DNA from: Puffinus mauretanicus
Taxonomy: Eukaryota > Chordata > Aves > Procellariiformes > Procellariidae
Assembly (NCBI GenBank): GCA_023333565.1
Contig: JAJKFH010000553.1
Coordinates: 496,001 to 560,000 of the forward strand
DNA: 64,000 nt
Direction: 5' to 3'
The notes beneath the pieces were generated by a model. The model made no database searches. It saw only the letters and a program-made list of their open reading frames with translations, and was not told the origin of the DNA. Positions 18,890 to 30,897 of the stretch are shown here, one piece after another. The translations under genes and the position numbers were made by a program. Position 1 is the stretch's first letter. Each line of letters starts with the position of its first letter.

Positions 18890-19914
18890 TGCTTTTGTCA
18901 TTGTTTTGGAGTAAAGCCCAGGGACAGAGCACAGGCCTGAGAAGCCTAGGTGGTCCTTGTGTTCTCCCTGTGCCATGTGTTTCTGCCTGATCAGACAGGT
19001 GGCTGTGGAGGGCTTAGAGGAGATGAAGTAAGGGAGGCTGGAGTGGAAAGTAGCCACCGGGGAAATGTGCTGCGCTGGTGTGAATGTTATGTGTCGGTGA
19101 CCGAGCACAGCTCCAGCTTTAGTCTACGCCTGAACAAGTACAAAACAGTGTCAATGCCCCCAGATTCTCATTCCAAGTCCTGCTTACAGTCCATCTTCAC
19201 TTCAAGTGAAAAGACATTCTCTGCATGCCCTTGTCTGCTGGCTAATACAGAAGACTTGGAGAAAGCAGTGCTGCAGACTCAGCTTGCTTTCAGCTGCTCG
19301 CTTTTTTATCGCAGCCACTTCTCTGCTGGTCAGTCATGCAATAACAACGCAACTGCTTTACGTACGTCATAGGAAATGTTCAAGAACGTGTTTAGTTTGT
19401 ATAGCTTCCCTCGTACAAAGATTTTTCATGAGCAAACATGCAGGTGAGGAGCGCCTGGATCCGCTGTGGCCATTGTTGTGGATTTTAAGATATTGTCCTC
19501 TAAACAAGCATGTTTAGAGAGGAGACGTTGCTTTATTCTGCGCAGGGTGCAGGGTGGATATTTTCCACAAATCAAGCACACTGCCACAAACACTGTGAGT
19601 GCCCCCTCTGCATTTTGAAGCAAAGTTCAGTTTTAGGGCACAGGTTTGCTGCTTTATCAGGGACAACCCTGGCAACCATTCAAGTCTTATTAAAACAGTC
19701 TTTGAAATACAGCCTTTTCTATATGTTCAGGTCATCTTGACACTGCTTATCTCAGGGACTAAGGATGATGTACTCCAGGAAGGTTTGGGAGGAACAGAAG
19801 AGCTATATCCTTGATAAGAGAATGGCAATTAATCGTTAAGCTTGTAGCTGTCTTACATTATTTACATAATTTGCAACTGTCCAAGGCTTCAATATGACCA
19901 ACCATCTCCGAAGC
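18890..19914. other. NKAPD1-SDHD spacer; no gene seen
   Basis: In mammals TIMM8B lies here, head-to-head with SDHD. I looked on both strands for its twin CX3C region and found none. There is no recognisable repeat; only short chance open frames are present. Confidence 0.5.
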
Positions 19915-20520
19915 AGCGCTCCCGCTGTCCCGAGAAGCTTTTGCGCAGCCACTGCTGGGTTGGGGGCGGGCCCGCAGGTCGCAGGCGTGACTCGTCTCGC
20001 CGCGGTTTCCCCCCTCTCCCCCTCCCCTGCTACCTGCACCGCAGCAGCGCCGGACGGGCCGTGCCGCTGTTACCACCGCCCCCCAGCCCGGAAGCGGAAG
20101 GTCTGCGGCCGCAGCAGCTTCCGGCTCCGGTGCGCGGTGCCCTTGGGCTGGATGGGGACGATGGCGGCACTGGTGCTGCTGCGGGCGGGGCTGGCACGGC
20201 CCCGCGGCGCTCAGATGGGTGAGTGCCCGCCGGCCCCGCGCCCTGCTGCCCCGGCGCCCTGCCCTGCCCTGACACCTCGTCCCCCTTCTCTCCGCAGCTC
20301 TCCTCGGGAGGACCCTTCGCTGCCGCCCCGCGGTCCTGGCGGCCGTCGCTGATCGGAACGCTCCGGCTCGGCAAAACCACAGCCCTCCCCAGCAGGGCCA
20401 CGGTACGTCCCGCGCCCGGGGCAGCCCCCGTCGTGTGTGTGGGTGCGTGCGTGTGTGTGTGCGCGGGGGGTCTCGTCTTCCCCGTGGCCGGCACCGGGCA
20501 CCGGGTTTGTCAGCCGGCGC
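19915..20520 (+). promoter_or_regulatory. SDHD CpG-island promoter
   Basis: GC- and CpG-rich island around SDHD exons 1 and 2. ETS-type motifs are visible (CCCGGAAGCGGAAG near 20088, CTTCCGG near 20118). A YY1-like ATGGCGGC overlaps the start codon at 20161. This arrangement is typical of nuclear genes for respiratory-chain subunits. Confidence 0.75.
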
Positions 20521-23500
20521 TGAGCCGTTATTCCCTCGTCCTCGAAACGATTTCTCCAGTCCAGCCAAACGGCGTGTTCTTCATGTGCCCGTTACACCCA
20601 CGTCTGGTCAGGGTTGCCGATTTTTTGAGCCAGGTAGGAGGTTTTAAGTGGCAGGTGTGAGTAACCAAGGGCAGAAAAAATTGACACATGGCACAGTAGT
20701 TTTTCTTGGGCTCTTTTTGGGTGCGGTAGTAATGATCATAGAATCATTAAGGTTGGAAAAGACCTCTAAGATCATCGAGTCCAACCGTCAACCCAACACC
20801 ACCATGCCCACTAAACCATGTCCCTAAGCGCCTCATCTACACGTCTTTTAAATACTTCCAGGGATGGTACTCCACCACTCCCTGGGCAGCCTGTTCAAGG
20901 CCTGACCACTCTTTCAGTAAAGAATTTCTGCTAATGTCAATCTAAGCCTCCCTTGGCGCAACTTGAGGCCATTTCCTCTGGGTCCTATTGCTGGTTAAGG
21001 CAGAAAGACCAACGCCCACCTTTGCAACCTCCTTTCAGGTTGGAGTGATGGAGGTCTCCCCTCAGCCTCCTCTTCTCCAGGCTAAACAACCCCAGTTCCC
21101 TCAGCCGCTCCTCATCAGACTTGTGCTCCAGACCCTTCACCAGCTTCGTTGCCCTTCTCTGGACACGCTCCAGCATCTCAACGTCCTTCTTGTAGTGAGG
21201 GGCCCAAAACTGAACACAGGATTCGAGGTGCGGCCTCACCAGTGCCCAGTACAGGGGCACGATCACCTCCCTGCTCCTGCTGGCCACACTAGTTCTGAAT
21301 CAGGCCAGGATGCCGTTGGCCTTCTTGGCCATCTGATATTACCACAATGTGTTACCACCACCTGTGACAGTACTATTTTCAGTTGGTAGCATGGCTGTTT
21401 ATTTGCACTCCACCCGGGTCTGATTTAAAACAAGGTATATGTGACTTTACGCTGCTTGAACTTGAAACTGATATTTGCAATGTCGGTATCAAGCTTGTGA
21501 ATATTGCAAGTCTTTAAATAGGAGATATTGACTGAATGTCAGAAAAGTAAATCTCTGCCTATCACAAAGGTGGTAGTTTTTTCGAGTGTGGAAAAAAGGC
21601 TGAAAGATCTAAAAAAAAAAAATCAGAAGGTTTAGCATTTCTTATGGTTCAGTAGCACTGCAGTTGTGACTTCTACCTTGAAGAGTAGAGCTTCTGATTC
21701 ACTGAAGTTAATCTGAGAAGTCTGATCTGCAGGCAGAGACTATTTCTTAGATTGTTTTTTTCTGTCTCCATGTGGTAAGACTACACAGAGGTTATTAAAG
21801 ATAACCATGCCAAGACCAAGTTCTGGTCTGTCAGTTGTGCAATTAAATATGAGAAATGTTGTGACCAGAGATTAAAGATGTTTTGTAGCCATTACAATTC
21901 AACTTAGAAGTGGAAACGCTTGTAAAAGAAATTGGCTTAAATACAGCTAAGCCGTTTCCTTCCTTTCTATTCTGGACTTCATATTAACAACAGACTTCAT
22001 GCATGTGCTGTGAAGTGTTCTTGGCTGTGGAGTCCTACAGGGACAGCTTATTAGTCCATAGCCTAGGTCCCTTTCATGTTTTACTTCAGGTCCTTTGCTT
22101 TCCTTATCTTGTCACTTTTCTAAATTTATTTCTCCGTGCAAAAACAAAGAAAAACATTTGCATTTTGGTTTAGATGGATGGATAATATCTGTGTGTTAGG
22201 TAAACACTTTGGGGGTATTGTATTATAAAGGTAATTTCACAGAGTCAATACTTGATGTTTTTAGCCTGGGCTGATGCTGACATTCTGGTTCGAAGTATTG
22301 CTTATGGTGTTAGGGTTTTGGTTTGTTCCAGAACCTACTAGATGTTTTTTGCGTTTTTTCCTCCCTAATAGTATTTGCACACTTCTAAAAAGTAAGAGTT
22401 GGTTACAGAGCTCCCTAACTAGTATTTCTATTTCTAGAGTCAGCTGTTACATGGTTCAAATTGTACCCAGCTGAGCTTCAATGGAGAACTGAAATCCTTT
22501 GGCTTTCAGGCTGCTTCTAGACCATATATCATTGTGATGGTCCCAGAAGTTTAATCTGCTGTTTACAATTAAGAATAGCAATGTTGTTTCCTGGGCAAAA
22601 CTGTGCACAGAGTTATCATGATGTGCCATTCACTGGAACTTGTAGTTGTGTCCATCCAGATCTCAAAGCCATTTCTCAAAAGGTGGGAGTAGTAAATAGT
22701 ATGTAGCAGTCAGGAAATTCACTAGACTAAAAGGCTTTGCCTTCGGAGACACTTCTATCCTGTGATGGTTGACTTGGATCTTAGTCTTGAACCGCAAGTT
22801 GTGAAAGTAGGACTGGTGTTTGTTTTGACTTTACCTGTTGAGCTTCTGTTCTTTTGTAGTAAAAGAAGCTTCTCTTTCTTAGCAGCAGCAAAGAGAGGAG
22901 TATTTAAAATTAACCTTTTAGACATTGTAAAATAAATATTTATCCTGAAGAAGTAATTCAAAGGCATCTAGGTTTTGCTTGGGTGAAAGCTTAGTAATCA
23001 GGTCAGAGAAAACACATAATTGTGTGGTGCTAATCAGGATGAGGTATCTGTTTTTAAGGTTACAGCACTTCGAACAGGAACTTTGCACTGAAAAATACTT
23101 CTCCTTACAGGCAGTTCCAAGGCTGCGTCTTTGCACTGGACAGGTGAGAGAGCTGTCAGTGTCCTCTTGCTGGGTCTCCTTCCTGCAGCCTACCTGTATC
23201 CTGGACCAGCCATGGACTATTCACTGGCTGCAGCCCTCACTCTCCATGGCCACTGGTAAGCACAGTAGGTCCCTCAGAATTAAGAGTAAAGTCTGGTAGT
23301 CAGGATGGCTCCAAGCCTTAGGTCTTAAATCTGTTTACGGCAGTAAGTCTACTGATTTATTTCCTGATCTAGTATAAATCACCTGGAAAGAGATGCAAAC
23401 AAAGTCCTTACTGTTCAAATTCTATGACAGTCGTGATCTTTGACAAGACTAGTTATACCTTGGTCTTCCTTTGTCACACTGTTCTCTCAGTCAGAAGGCA

Positions 23501-26449
23501 GGATATATATTACTATTAAGGAATCCATAAACATTCTCTAGTGTTCTTCTACACAGTATCTTACCTTAGGAGGACTTTCTTGCCACTGGCTGTGTAGAAT
23601 CTTGGATGTTTTTATCTTGTAGAAGAATCAATGTTGTATGAACAGAGGGAACAGAAACAGGACAGATCTCTATAAAACAAGTTGTTCTTCTAAGGTTCTG
23701 TGCTGTGGGCTGGCTCAGTGGTGATGAGATTCTGCATAATAAAGAGTTCATAGCAAATATTCCACTAAAGAAGGTGAGACTTTGATCGTTATTTTCTTGA
23801 TTCCTGGGAAATGGATGCTTGCTCATGTTGTTGTTCTTAGGTGTACTTCTGCTGTGATCTTTAATGTGAGTAGGCTAGACGAGTCTAGTTAGGAGTGGAT
23901 CCAGCTGCATGGTTGGCCTAACTGACAGCGTTTACATTCTTGAGGTGATACTGGTCTGTAGTTCCTTGTCACAGGGATAAAGCAGACAAGCAACTTCATG
24001 GTACTTTGGGATGCCAGGTTTTCTTAAATCTCAGTTTTGCCTTTACAAAGTCGTACCAAGGATTCTTGCACTTTCCTCACTGTGACTGGGAGCTTCTTGC
24101 CAAAGTGCTCAAATCTAGTACAGAATTAATCTGAAATGTGGCTATGCTTGAACATATTTGGCAGAGCTCTTTCAAATATAAAATATATAAAGCTAAGCTT
24201 GCCTGCCTTTGGAGCATTTCTTCACTTGTTTGGTGTGTGCGTATTGGTGCCATACTGGATGTGACCATGTGGGGAAATTCCAGGCAATGGAACAGGTTGT
24301 TGCAGGTTGATGTGTTGAAATGAGTTCTCTGGACGACATTTTGTGTCAATGCACACACATTTGATTCTTTAATGAATATCTCTTGTTGACAAAGGTGTCA
24401 GGATTGTTCATACTCGAAATCCTTTTTCCATAAACAGTGTGGGGACTTTCCCCATGAGAAAAATGCCTTGCTGCTTGTTTGCAGCTCTGCTGGTAACTTT
24501 CATCAGAGTGAATTCCTCCCCCACTTGTTTGGATTTTTTGTTCTCTTTTTAAGCTGGAAAGTTTCTCCAGTATTAAACTCTTATCTTGCAAAACATTGTC
24601 TTAAAAACCTAAAGGTGTTGCTATGTAGGAAAATTCTCCTGTACTTTCATAGGTGTTCAGTGCTAGAATATCTTTAACAGAAAAAAGATCGTTTGCTTGC
24701 CATAAACGTTAATTTGAGTGCCATAACAGATCAGATAATCCCTCTAGTAGCTGATCAGAAACTGCAGAGGAGTATTGCATGTATTTTTGAGGGGTTTTCT
24801 TTCATCTTTTGCCATGTTTTTCCTTGGGAAATCTTGTCCTAAAATATGTTGGAAATAGTGCTTCAGATATTTAGGTGGTTATCAGTCCAAACACTAACCT
24901 ATCAATAGACTTACTCAAGATACCTGAAGCCATGTTTATTTTGTACTGTTTTTGCTGGCATGTAATAAAGATTTCTCTGCCCAGTGAAGCTGCTGTGTTG
25001 TGAGCTAGATTGTGTGTCTACCACACATCAGCTATTTTTCACTAATTCCCTTCCTTGTTCTCAGGGCCACCGGTCTTTTCCCATGAGGACTTTGTGTGAA
25101 TTAATTAGTGTGCTGTAAAGTCACACACCAGTTTTTCTGAGAAGTCTTCGCATGGCTTAGTCTTATTGTGCCATGCAAAGAAAAGATCTTATGAAAATCC
25201 CTTATCAATACTACAATTGAAGGGCAGCCTGTGAATACCGAGTTGAGTGTGCCTTATTTATCTGCACTTTGGAAGGCTCAAAGTGTGGGTAAGTGCTGCT
25301 TGCACTCCTGACCCGATTCCACTGTCCAGTTGTAAAAAATAGTTTGAGAGTAGTCGCCTTTCAGACTGCTCCCACTTTCTGCTTCTCTTCTGTGTACCCG
25401 GGGGTTCCTTGCACCCCTTTTCTCGCTTTTGACATCTTTATGGTATTAGAACCCCATCTAAGTGAAACTGAGCTCAGTGTTCACTTGCAGTGGCATTTGC
25501 TGCAGGACTTTGAACCTTGCTAGGTCACTAGTTATCTTAATTTGTGGGACACAGGTCCTTCAGCTTCAGGCTAGACCAAGGGAGAATCCTAGGAAGAAAA
25601 CTGTTGCATTAAATACAGTTCTCTTTTTTTACCAAGTTGACATCTGTCGTTGCAGAAAGCAAATATAATTGTACTTTCGTGAAGAGAACTAACACATTAG
25701 TTTAATAGCATCTTCTGCCTTCCTGGTGCTGGATAGCTGAAATCTGGACAAGAGTTCACTTCCAGTCTGACAGATGTAGAAAAAAAACGGAGTATGCTAA
25801 TTTTTTGGTTGCCACTATTTTCTAATCTAAATACACGTCCTGGAGTCTTCTGTGCTGTTTGTGACAATGGCTGGTCCCAGAGCCACACCTTGCTGTGTCA
25901 AGCAAGAACAATATTTCCTTTTTTACTTTTCTTCAGTCCTTGGAAGTCAGATAAGCTGCCCACTGTTTCTTGGAGGCAGATTCTACAGATTCTATTGTTT
26001 GAAAGAGCTGTACTCAACACCTTGTTTCCTCAGTACCATTGAGAAAACTCTGAACCAATATATATTTTTTTTTAATAGAATATGTGGAATGTTGTGTTGT
26101 TTTGTTTTGTTTGTTTGTTCTTTTTGAGTGGGAACTGGGCATTCTTTAGGAAAGGTTGATGATAGCAGGTGAAAAAAATGATGTGTTTGAGCCATCTTAG
26201 TAGAATGCTCACATAAACTGGGTGGATTTCAGTGAGGAATGTTCTTTCCTGATTTCAGCTTTTTTCTCCCTTTTATTCTGTAGGGGTCTTGGGCAGGTTA
26301 TAACTGACTACGTCCATGGAGATATACCCATTAAACTGGCCAATACAGGTCTGTATGTACTATCGGCCGTTACCTTCGCTGGTCTCTGCTACTTCAACTA
26401 TTATGATGTTGGTATCTGCAAGGCTGTTGCCATGCTGTGGAGCCTCTAA
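20161..26449 (+). CDS. SDHD: SDHD: succinate dehydrogenase (complex II) small membrane-anchor subunit
   Basis: Inner-membrane anchor subunit of succinate:ubiquinone oxidoreductase (CybS). Exons 20161-20218, 20298-20402, 23111-23255 and 26284-26449 give 474 nt, 157 aa; human is 159. Exons 1 and 2 encode a poorly conserved Arg/Ala-rich mitochondrial presequence. Exon 3 gives [12 protein letters not shown], then transmembrane helices ([30 protein letters not shown], the heme-binding region). Exon 4 gives TDYVHGD (ubiquinone-site Asp-Tyr) and a last helix ending AVAMLWSL. I chose the ATG at 20161 over an in-frame ATG at 20152 because it matches the human N-terminus and has a stronger context (A at -3, G at +4). 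Intron 2 contains a CR1 fragment. Confidence 0.96.
20432..20464. repeat. Imperfect (TG)n/(CG) microsatellite in SDHD intron 2
   Basis: Alternating TGTGTG with GCGTGC interruptions just inside the intron after exon 2, within the CpG island; potentially Z-DNA-forming. Confidence 0.7.
20737..21333 (-). mobile_element. CR1 LINE 3' fragment in SDHD intron 2
   Basis: The plus strand starts ATCATAGAATCATTAAGG, the reverse complement of the CR1 3' terminus. It continues with the conserved 3' region and reverse-transcriptase C-terminal coding sequence; on the minus strand [21 protein letters not shown] is followed by QRRATKL. The copy is 5'-truncated at about 21333 and inactive, lying antisense to SDHD. 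Confidence 0.9.
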
Positions 26450-26951
26450 GATGCAACTGAGCCCCTGACAAACACAATTGTTCACTGCTGCCTCTGCTTC
26501 ATCATATTTTTACCAACATGTTTAATGCGAAACAAATGGATAACCAAGAGTCCATAGTATGTACATACTGCAGCGAGTTCAGAGCTAGTCTTTTAAAAAT
26601 TAATATCCAACAGCAGTAAAAATGTTAGAAAAGAAAAAGTAAATCTGAAGTGGATAGTGTCCAGCTGAGAGTGAGTTGATTTAAGATGCATTGTAAATTG
26701 GGAGGAATTAATTACATCAGTGACAGACTTATATAGCTGAAGGTAACTTTCCTTGTAATGGCAGCTCTAATGAGCGTTTTTCTAAAATAACTGTTATTTG
26801 GTTTCCCATTTTGCACAACAAACTTGACTTGTGGGAAATTGAACTGTTATTTCTGACATCACAACAACTGAACTGAACAAGGCACACCCTGTAACTCTTT
26901 GGACCCTGAGAGTTGATGTAGAAAAAGGAATACTTTTTTCTTAATCCATAC

Positions 26952-26957
26952 AATAAA
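26952..26957 (+). terminator. SDHD polyadenylation signal
   Basis: AATAAA about 500 bp after the SDHD stop; a further AATAAA lies at 27652. The 3' UTR is A/T-rich with no other gene. Confidence 0.6.
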
Positions 26958-26959
26958 GA

Positions 26960-27998
26960 ATTTACAGAAACTGTGCGTGTGTGCTTCTGAACAATTTTTA
27001 CTACTTTTGGGTTACTTAAAATGTTTTCTCTGCAGATAGGTTTTTTCCCTCCCCCTAAAATCAAGTTCAAATATTAATTCATACTGTTATGTTACTGTTC
27101 ATACTGTTACTCTGCATTACTATTTAGATGTTATGAAACAAAAGATATTTTTTATGAATAGGTATTGTCCTTAATACTTAAATAGGTGGCTTAGGCTTGA
27201 CTTATACAAGAGTAATGTCCATTAGAAAATATAGCAATAATTGACTTAGAAAAAAAAGACTTTTGCAGATTAATTTTAAGAGCCATAAATAGCATATGGT
27301 TTTCATAGTTTCCCTGGAACCTGTATGTTCATCTGCAACATCTTTGGGGGGTTGTTTTCTAAGTAAACACTGGTACACATTTTCCTGTGTGACTGAAAAA
27401 ACAACAAACATACCCTTTCTGTCATAGCTTGACGTGAGACTGAGGCAGTGTTCTTTTCTATGTTTTCAGGTTTTAAAGTATTTTAGGGGGGGAAATGAGA
27501 TTCTGTTTTTTAACTTTCTTCTCTCCTTTATCTTTTCTGACTTTCATAGTAGTAAGGAGTGGTTAACTGTTTCCACATACTAATGGTACTTCTGTGGTAC
27601 TATTAATAGTAAGAGGAAAAGAATTGTGTGTTACCATCAGACTGATTATGCAATAAACAGAATGAATAAGTTGCTGTTTGAATTCTACAAGACATTCTGA
27701 TTTGATTTCATTTTTTTTAAACCCGGATTGGAATTTTTATTTATTCATTTATTTATTCATTTAACCATGGGAAATACCATGTAGCTGCCCACTTTTGTTT
27801 TTCGCATCTTGTGATCAGAATTGAGATGGTTACTTCTGTCTGATGTGGTCTGATTTAGATACCAATGTAACATTCATTCTTTTGTCATAGTGAGGAAGAT
27901 GCATATGTATGAGTCATTGGTAAGTACCTCTCTACAATCTCAGCATGTATCATAGAAAGCGTTTGACGTTTCCTCTTTTGAGACCAAACACAAGATGG
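26960..27998. other. SDHD downstream spacer with a TTTA/TTCA microsatellite
   Basis: A/T-rich sequence with no coding potential beyond short chance frames. A (TTTA/TTCA)n tract lies at about 27737-27763. It runs up to the inverted-duplicated CR1 unit at 27999. Confidence 0.5.
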
Positions 27999-29130
27999 AT
28001 CATAGAATCACCGAATAGTTTGGGTTGGAAGGGACCTTTCAAAGTCATCTAGTCCAACCCCCCTGCCATGGGCAGGGACATCTTCAACTAGATCAGGTTG
28101 CTCAGAACTCCATCCAATCTGACCTTGAATGTTTACAGGGATGGGGCATCTACCACCTCTCTGAGCAACCTGTGCCAGTGTTTCACCACCATCCTTGTAA
28201 AAAATTTCTTCCTTATATCTAGTCTAAATCTACCCTCTTTTAGTTTAAAACCATTCCCCCTTGTCCTGTCTCAACAGGCCCTGCTGAAAAGTTTGTCCCC
28301 ATCTTTCTCATAGGCCCCCTTTAAGTACTGAAAGGCTGCAATAAGGTCTCCCCGAAGCCGCCTCTTCTCCAGGCTGAATAAGCCCAACTTTCTCAGCCTT
28401 TCTTCATGGGAGAGGCGTTCCATCCCCCTGATCATTTTTGTGGCCCTCCTCTGGACCCGCTCCAACAGGTCCATGCCTTTCTTGTGCTGAGGGCTCCAGA
28501 GCTGGACGCAGTACTGCAGGTGGGGTCTCAGCAGAGCAGAGCAGAGGGGCAGAATCACCTCCCTCGACCTGCTGGCCATGCTTCTGTTGATGCAGCCCAG
28601 GACACGGTTGGCCTTCTGAGCTGCGAGCGCACATTGTCGGCTCATGTCCAGCTTTTCATCCACCAGTACTCCCAAATCCTTCTTGGCAGGGCTGCTCTCA
28701 CTCCCTTCATCCCCCAGCCTGTATTGATACCAGGGATTGCCCTGACCCAGGTGCAGGACCCTGCACTTGGCCTTGTTGAACCTCATGAGGTTCACACGGG
28801 CCCACTTCTCGAGCTTGTCCAGGTCCCTCTGGATGGCATCCCGTCCCTCAGGCGTGTTGACCTCACCACTCAGCTTGGTGTCGTCTACAAACTTGCTGAG
28901 GGCGCACTCGATCCTACTGCCTATGTCATTGATGAAGATATTAAACAGTACCTGTCCCAATACGGACCCCTGCGGGACACCACTCGTCACCAATGTCCAT
29001 CTGGACATTGAGCCGTTGACCACTACCCTCTGGATGCGACCATCCAACCAATTCCTCATCCGCTGTAGAGTCCACCCATCAAATCCATACTCTCCAGTTT
29101 GGAGAGAAGGATGTGGAGGGGGACCATGTC
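27999..29130 (-). mobile_element. 5'-truncated CR1 LINE (copy A), reverse-transcriptase C-terminal half
   Basis: The plus strand starts with the CR1 3' terminus (ATCATAGAATCACCGAATAG). On the minus strand a 262-codon open frame (29059-28271) encodes the C-terminal part of CR1 reverse transcriptase, with [10 protein letters not shown], the FVDDTKLSG catalytic region, MRFNKAKC and QRRATKM. No N-terminal RT, endonuclease or ORF1 is present. It is unusually intact for a truncated copy. Confidence 0.93.
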
Positions 29131-29720
29131 AAAGGTCAGCTGTATGTGGTATTTAAGATACCCTGTGTGAGAAATGAGTTATGTAAGAGCACAGGGAATG
29201 TAGTAATCCAGACCTACAACGTTAGGGACTAGCAACTCTGAGACCAGTTCATCATGTTTTTGAGGCACAAATTAAAAGGTAATGGCCACAGCTTTATGAA
29301 TTGCCTGTGTTCCTCAGTCCTGTTGAAATTGAATCAGTTCCTTGTAATTGCCGTTTAACTTTTGTCCTTAATTATTGTGCTGGCTGTAACCATTTGGTCT
29401 CATCCCATTTTTGAACATTCATCAGGCATATAAAACTGGGACTCAGTCCTATTGGGTATCCAGATGTGTTAAATACATTCTTGAGTTTAAGCCCCTCCAG
29501 TGAATTCTTCCCTAGCGATAGTGCACTCAGTGGTGGCTGTACCGGATTCTAAATAATTGGTTTCTTACTGCCTCTAGGTGCTCCTGTAGCAGCTATATAG
29601 GTGAAATGGCAGGGGCAGCGTAACATGAAATGCTGAGACAGTCAGGACTATCACAGAAATTTTGTGTCTCTCTGCTTTTTTAAAGCCCCCAACATTATAG
29701 TTTTGGTTTGGTTTGGTTTT
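27999..29720 (-). repeat. Inverted duplicated unit, copy A (partner 51,468-53,187)
   Basis: The reverse complement of this stretch recurs at 51,468-53,187. The unit covers the CR1 fragment plus about 560 bp of adjacent non-CR1 sequence ending in a (GGTTT)n-like run. One end coincides with the CR1 3' terminus. Long segments are identical by eye, and differences cluster at about 28,400-28,620. Confidence 0.92.
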
Positions 29721-30819
29721 TACCGAAACAAGTCTTGAGACTTGTCTTATCTCTTCTGCAAGTTTGAGGATTTTCCTCCATTTCATGACAGATAGAGGCC
29801 TTCCTGTTTTCTCTGATTACTTCTGCCTGTATGGGGTATGACAATTGTACCAGTTCTTCTGCATGGCAAGCTGAAGACCCGGGACCCCAGCTGCAACCAA
29901 TTTTCAGGTTATCACTACCTAGAGTTGGAACAGAAGAGGAAGACCAACACTTATATGTTGAAGAAAAGAATAATATATGCCATATCAATTTCCTCAATAT
30001 TAAACACTCAGAATGCATTACATTAGTTTCAGTTTTGGTGAAATCTAGTGCTTGCTCAGCTCCAAATGTGAAATAGAGTTCACAGCTTGACCCTAATGTA
30101 TGCTGCATTGTCACATACACAGAATAAGATAGGGTCCTTATAGGAGCCAGCCATATCTGCATTTATTCCAAATTGTTAGAAGAACAAATGTCTGTTTCAT
30201 TTAATCACTAACCTACAATTTACTGTTAACTTTTAAAAACCTTGACATAAAAGCATAATTCTTCTTTTTTCTTGGGCCCTCTGAGGACAAACAGCTTTAT
30301 TAGAACTTTAATTGTTCAGGTAAGTTAGCAGTTTTCTAAGCAAAGATTCCCAGTAAGTTAAAAATTGTCTGTTGTTTCTACTTCACTTGAAGGTGCGAAT
30401 ATCATTGTCTAACTGAGATTGATGAAGACACTCAGGAAATAATCTTGATGCAAAAAAGTAATCTCACAGTGTTTATTGGCCAAGTGCATGGTCTGCTTAT
30501 GAAATCTGTTATTTTAAGCTGGTTTCTCTCCCTCCCCAAAATAGGTCTACTTCGTCTATGAGACACCTAATTCAAAAGCCATTTGATCAATAGGCAGTAA
30601 AGATTTTGGGGATCAAACTATACAGGACTATATAGGCATGCACATTCTTGTTTCTTCATTGTGTAATTCTCTCTCCTTCTATGTGACTGGAAAACATTCT
30701 TCTGCTTCTTTTTGCCAAGAATTTGAATTTATTTTCTTTTGTAAGATGCTCATTTTTGTACTGACTTATGGTAGTTAAAAACATAAAACTGGCTTGCCTT
30801 GGATGAAGAAAGAACAAGA
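29721..30819. other. Spacer between duplicated unit A and IL18
   Basis: A/T-rich; no gene, RNA gene or clear transposon recognised. Confidence 0.4.
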
Positions 30820-30825
30820 TTTATT
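30820..30825 (-). terminator. IL18 polyadenylation signal
   Basis: AATAAA on the minus strand (TTTATT on plus), about 75 bp beyond the IL18 stop. Confidence 0.6.
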
Positions 30826-30897
30826 TTACAAAAAGCCAAAATATATTTTAAGGCTGTTGAAGTATATCATAGATTGTGACTTTCATTCTGACTGAAG

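Noticed and set aside
19858..20568. 236-codon minus-strand frame opposite SDHD exons 1-2, considered as TIMM8B
   Set aside because: No CX3C pairs or Tim-family helix; Arg/Pro/Gly-rich composition fits CpG-island noise.
28406..29011. 201-codon plus-strand frame opposite the CR1 RT (and its copy at 52,176-52,748)
   Set aside because: Antisense shadow of the CR1 coding sequence.
28271..29059. 262-codon reverse-transcriptase frame as a host gene
   Set aside because: It is the C-terminal half of CR1 RT in a 5'-truncated element, with no endonuclease or ORF1.
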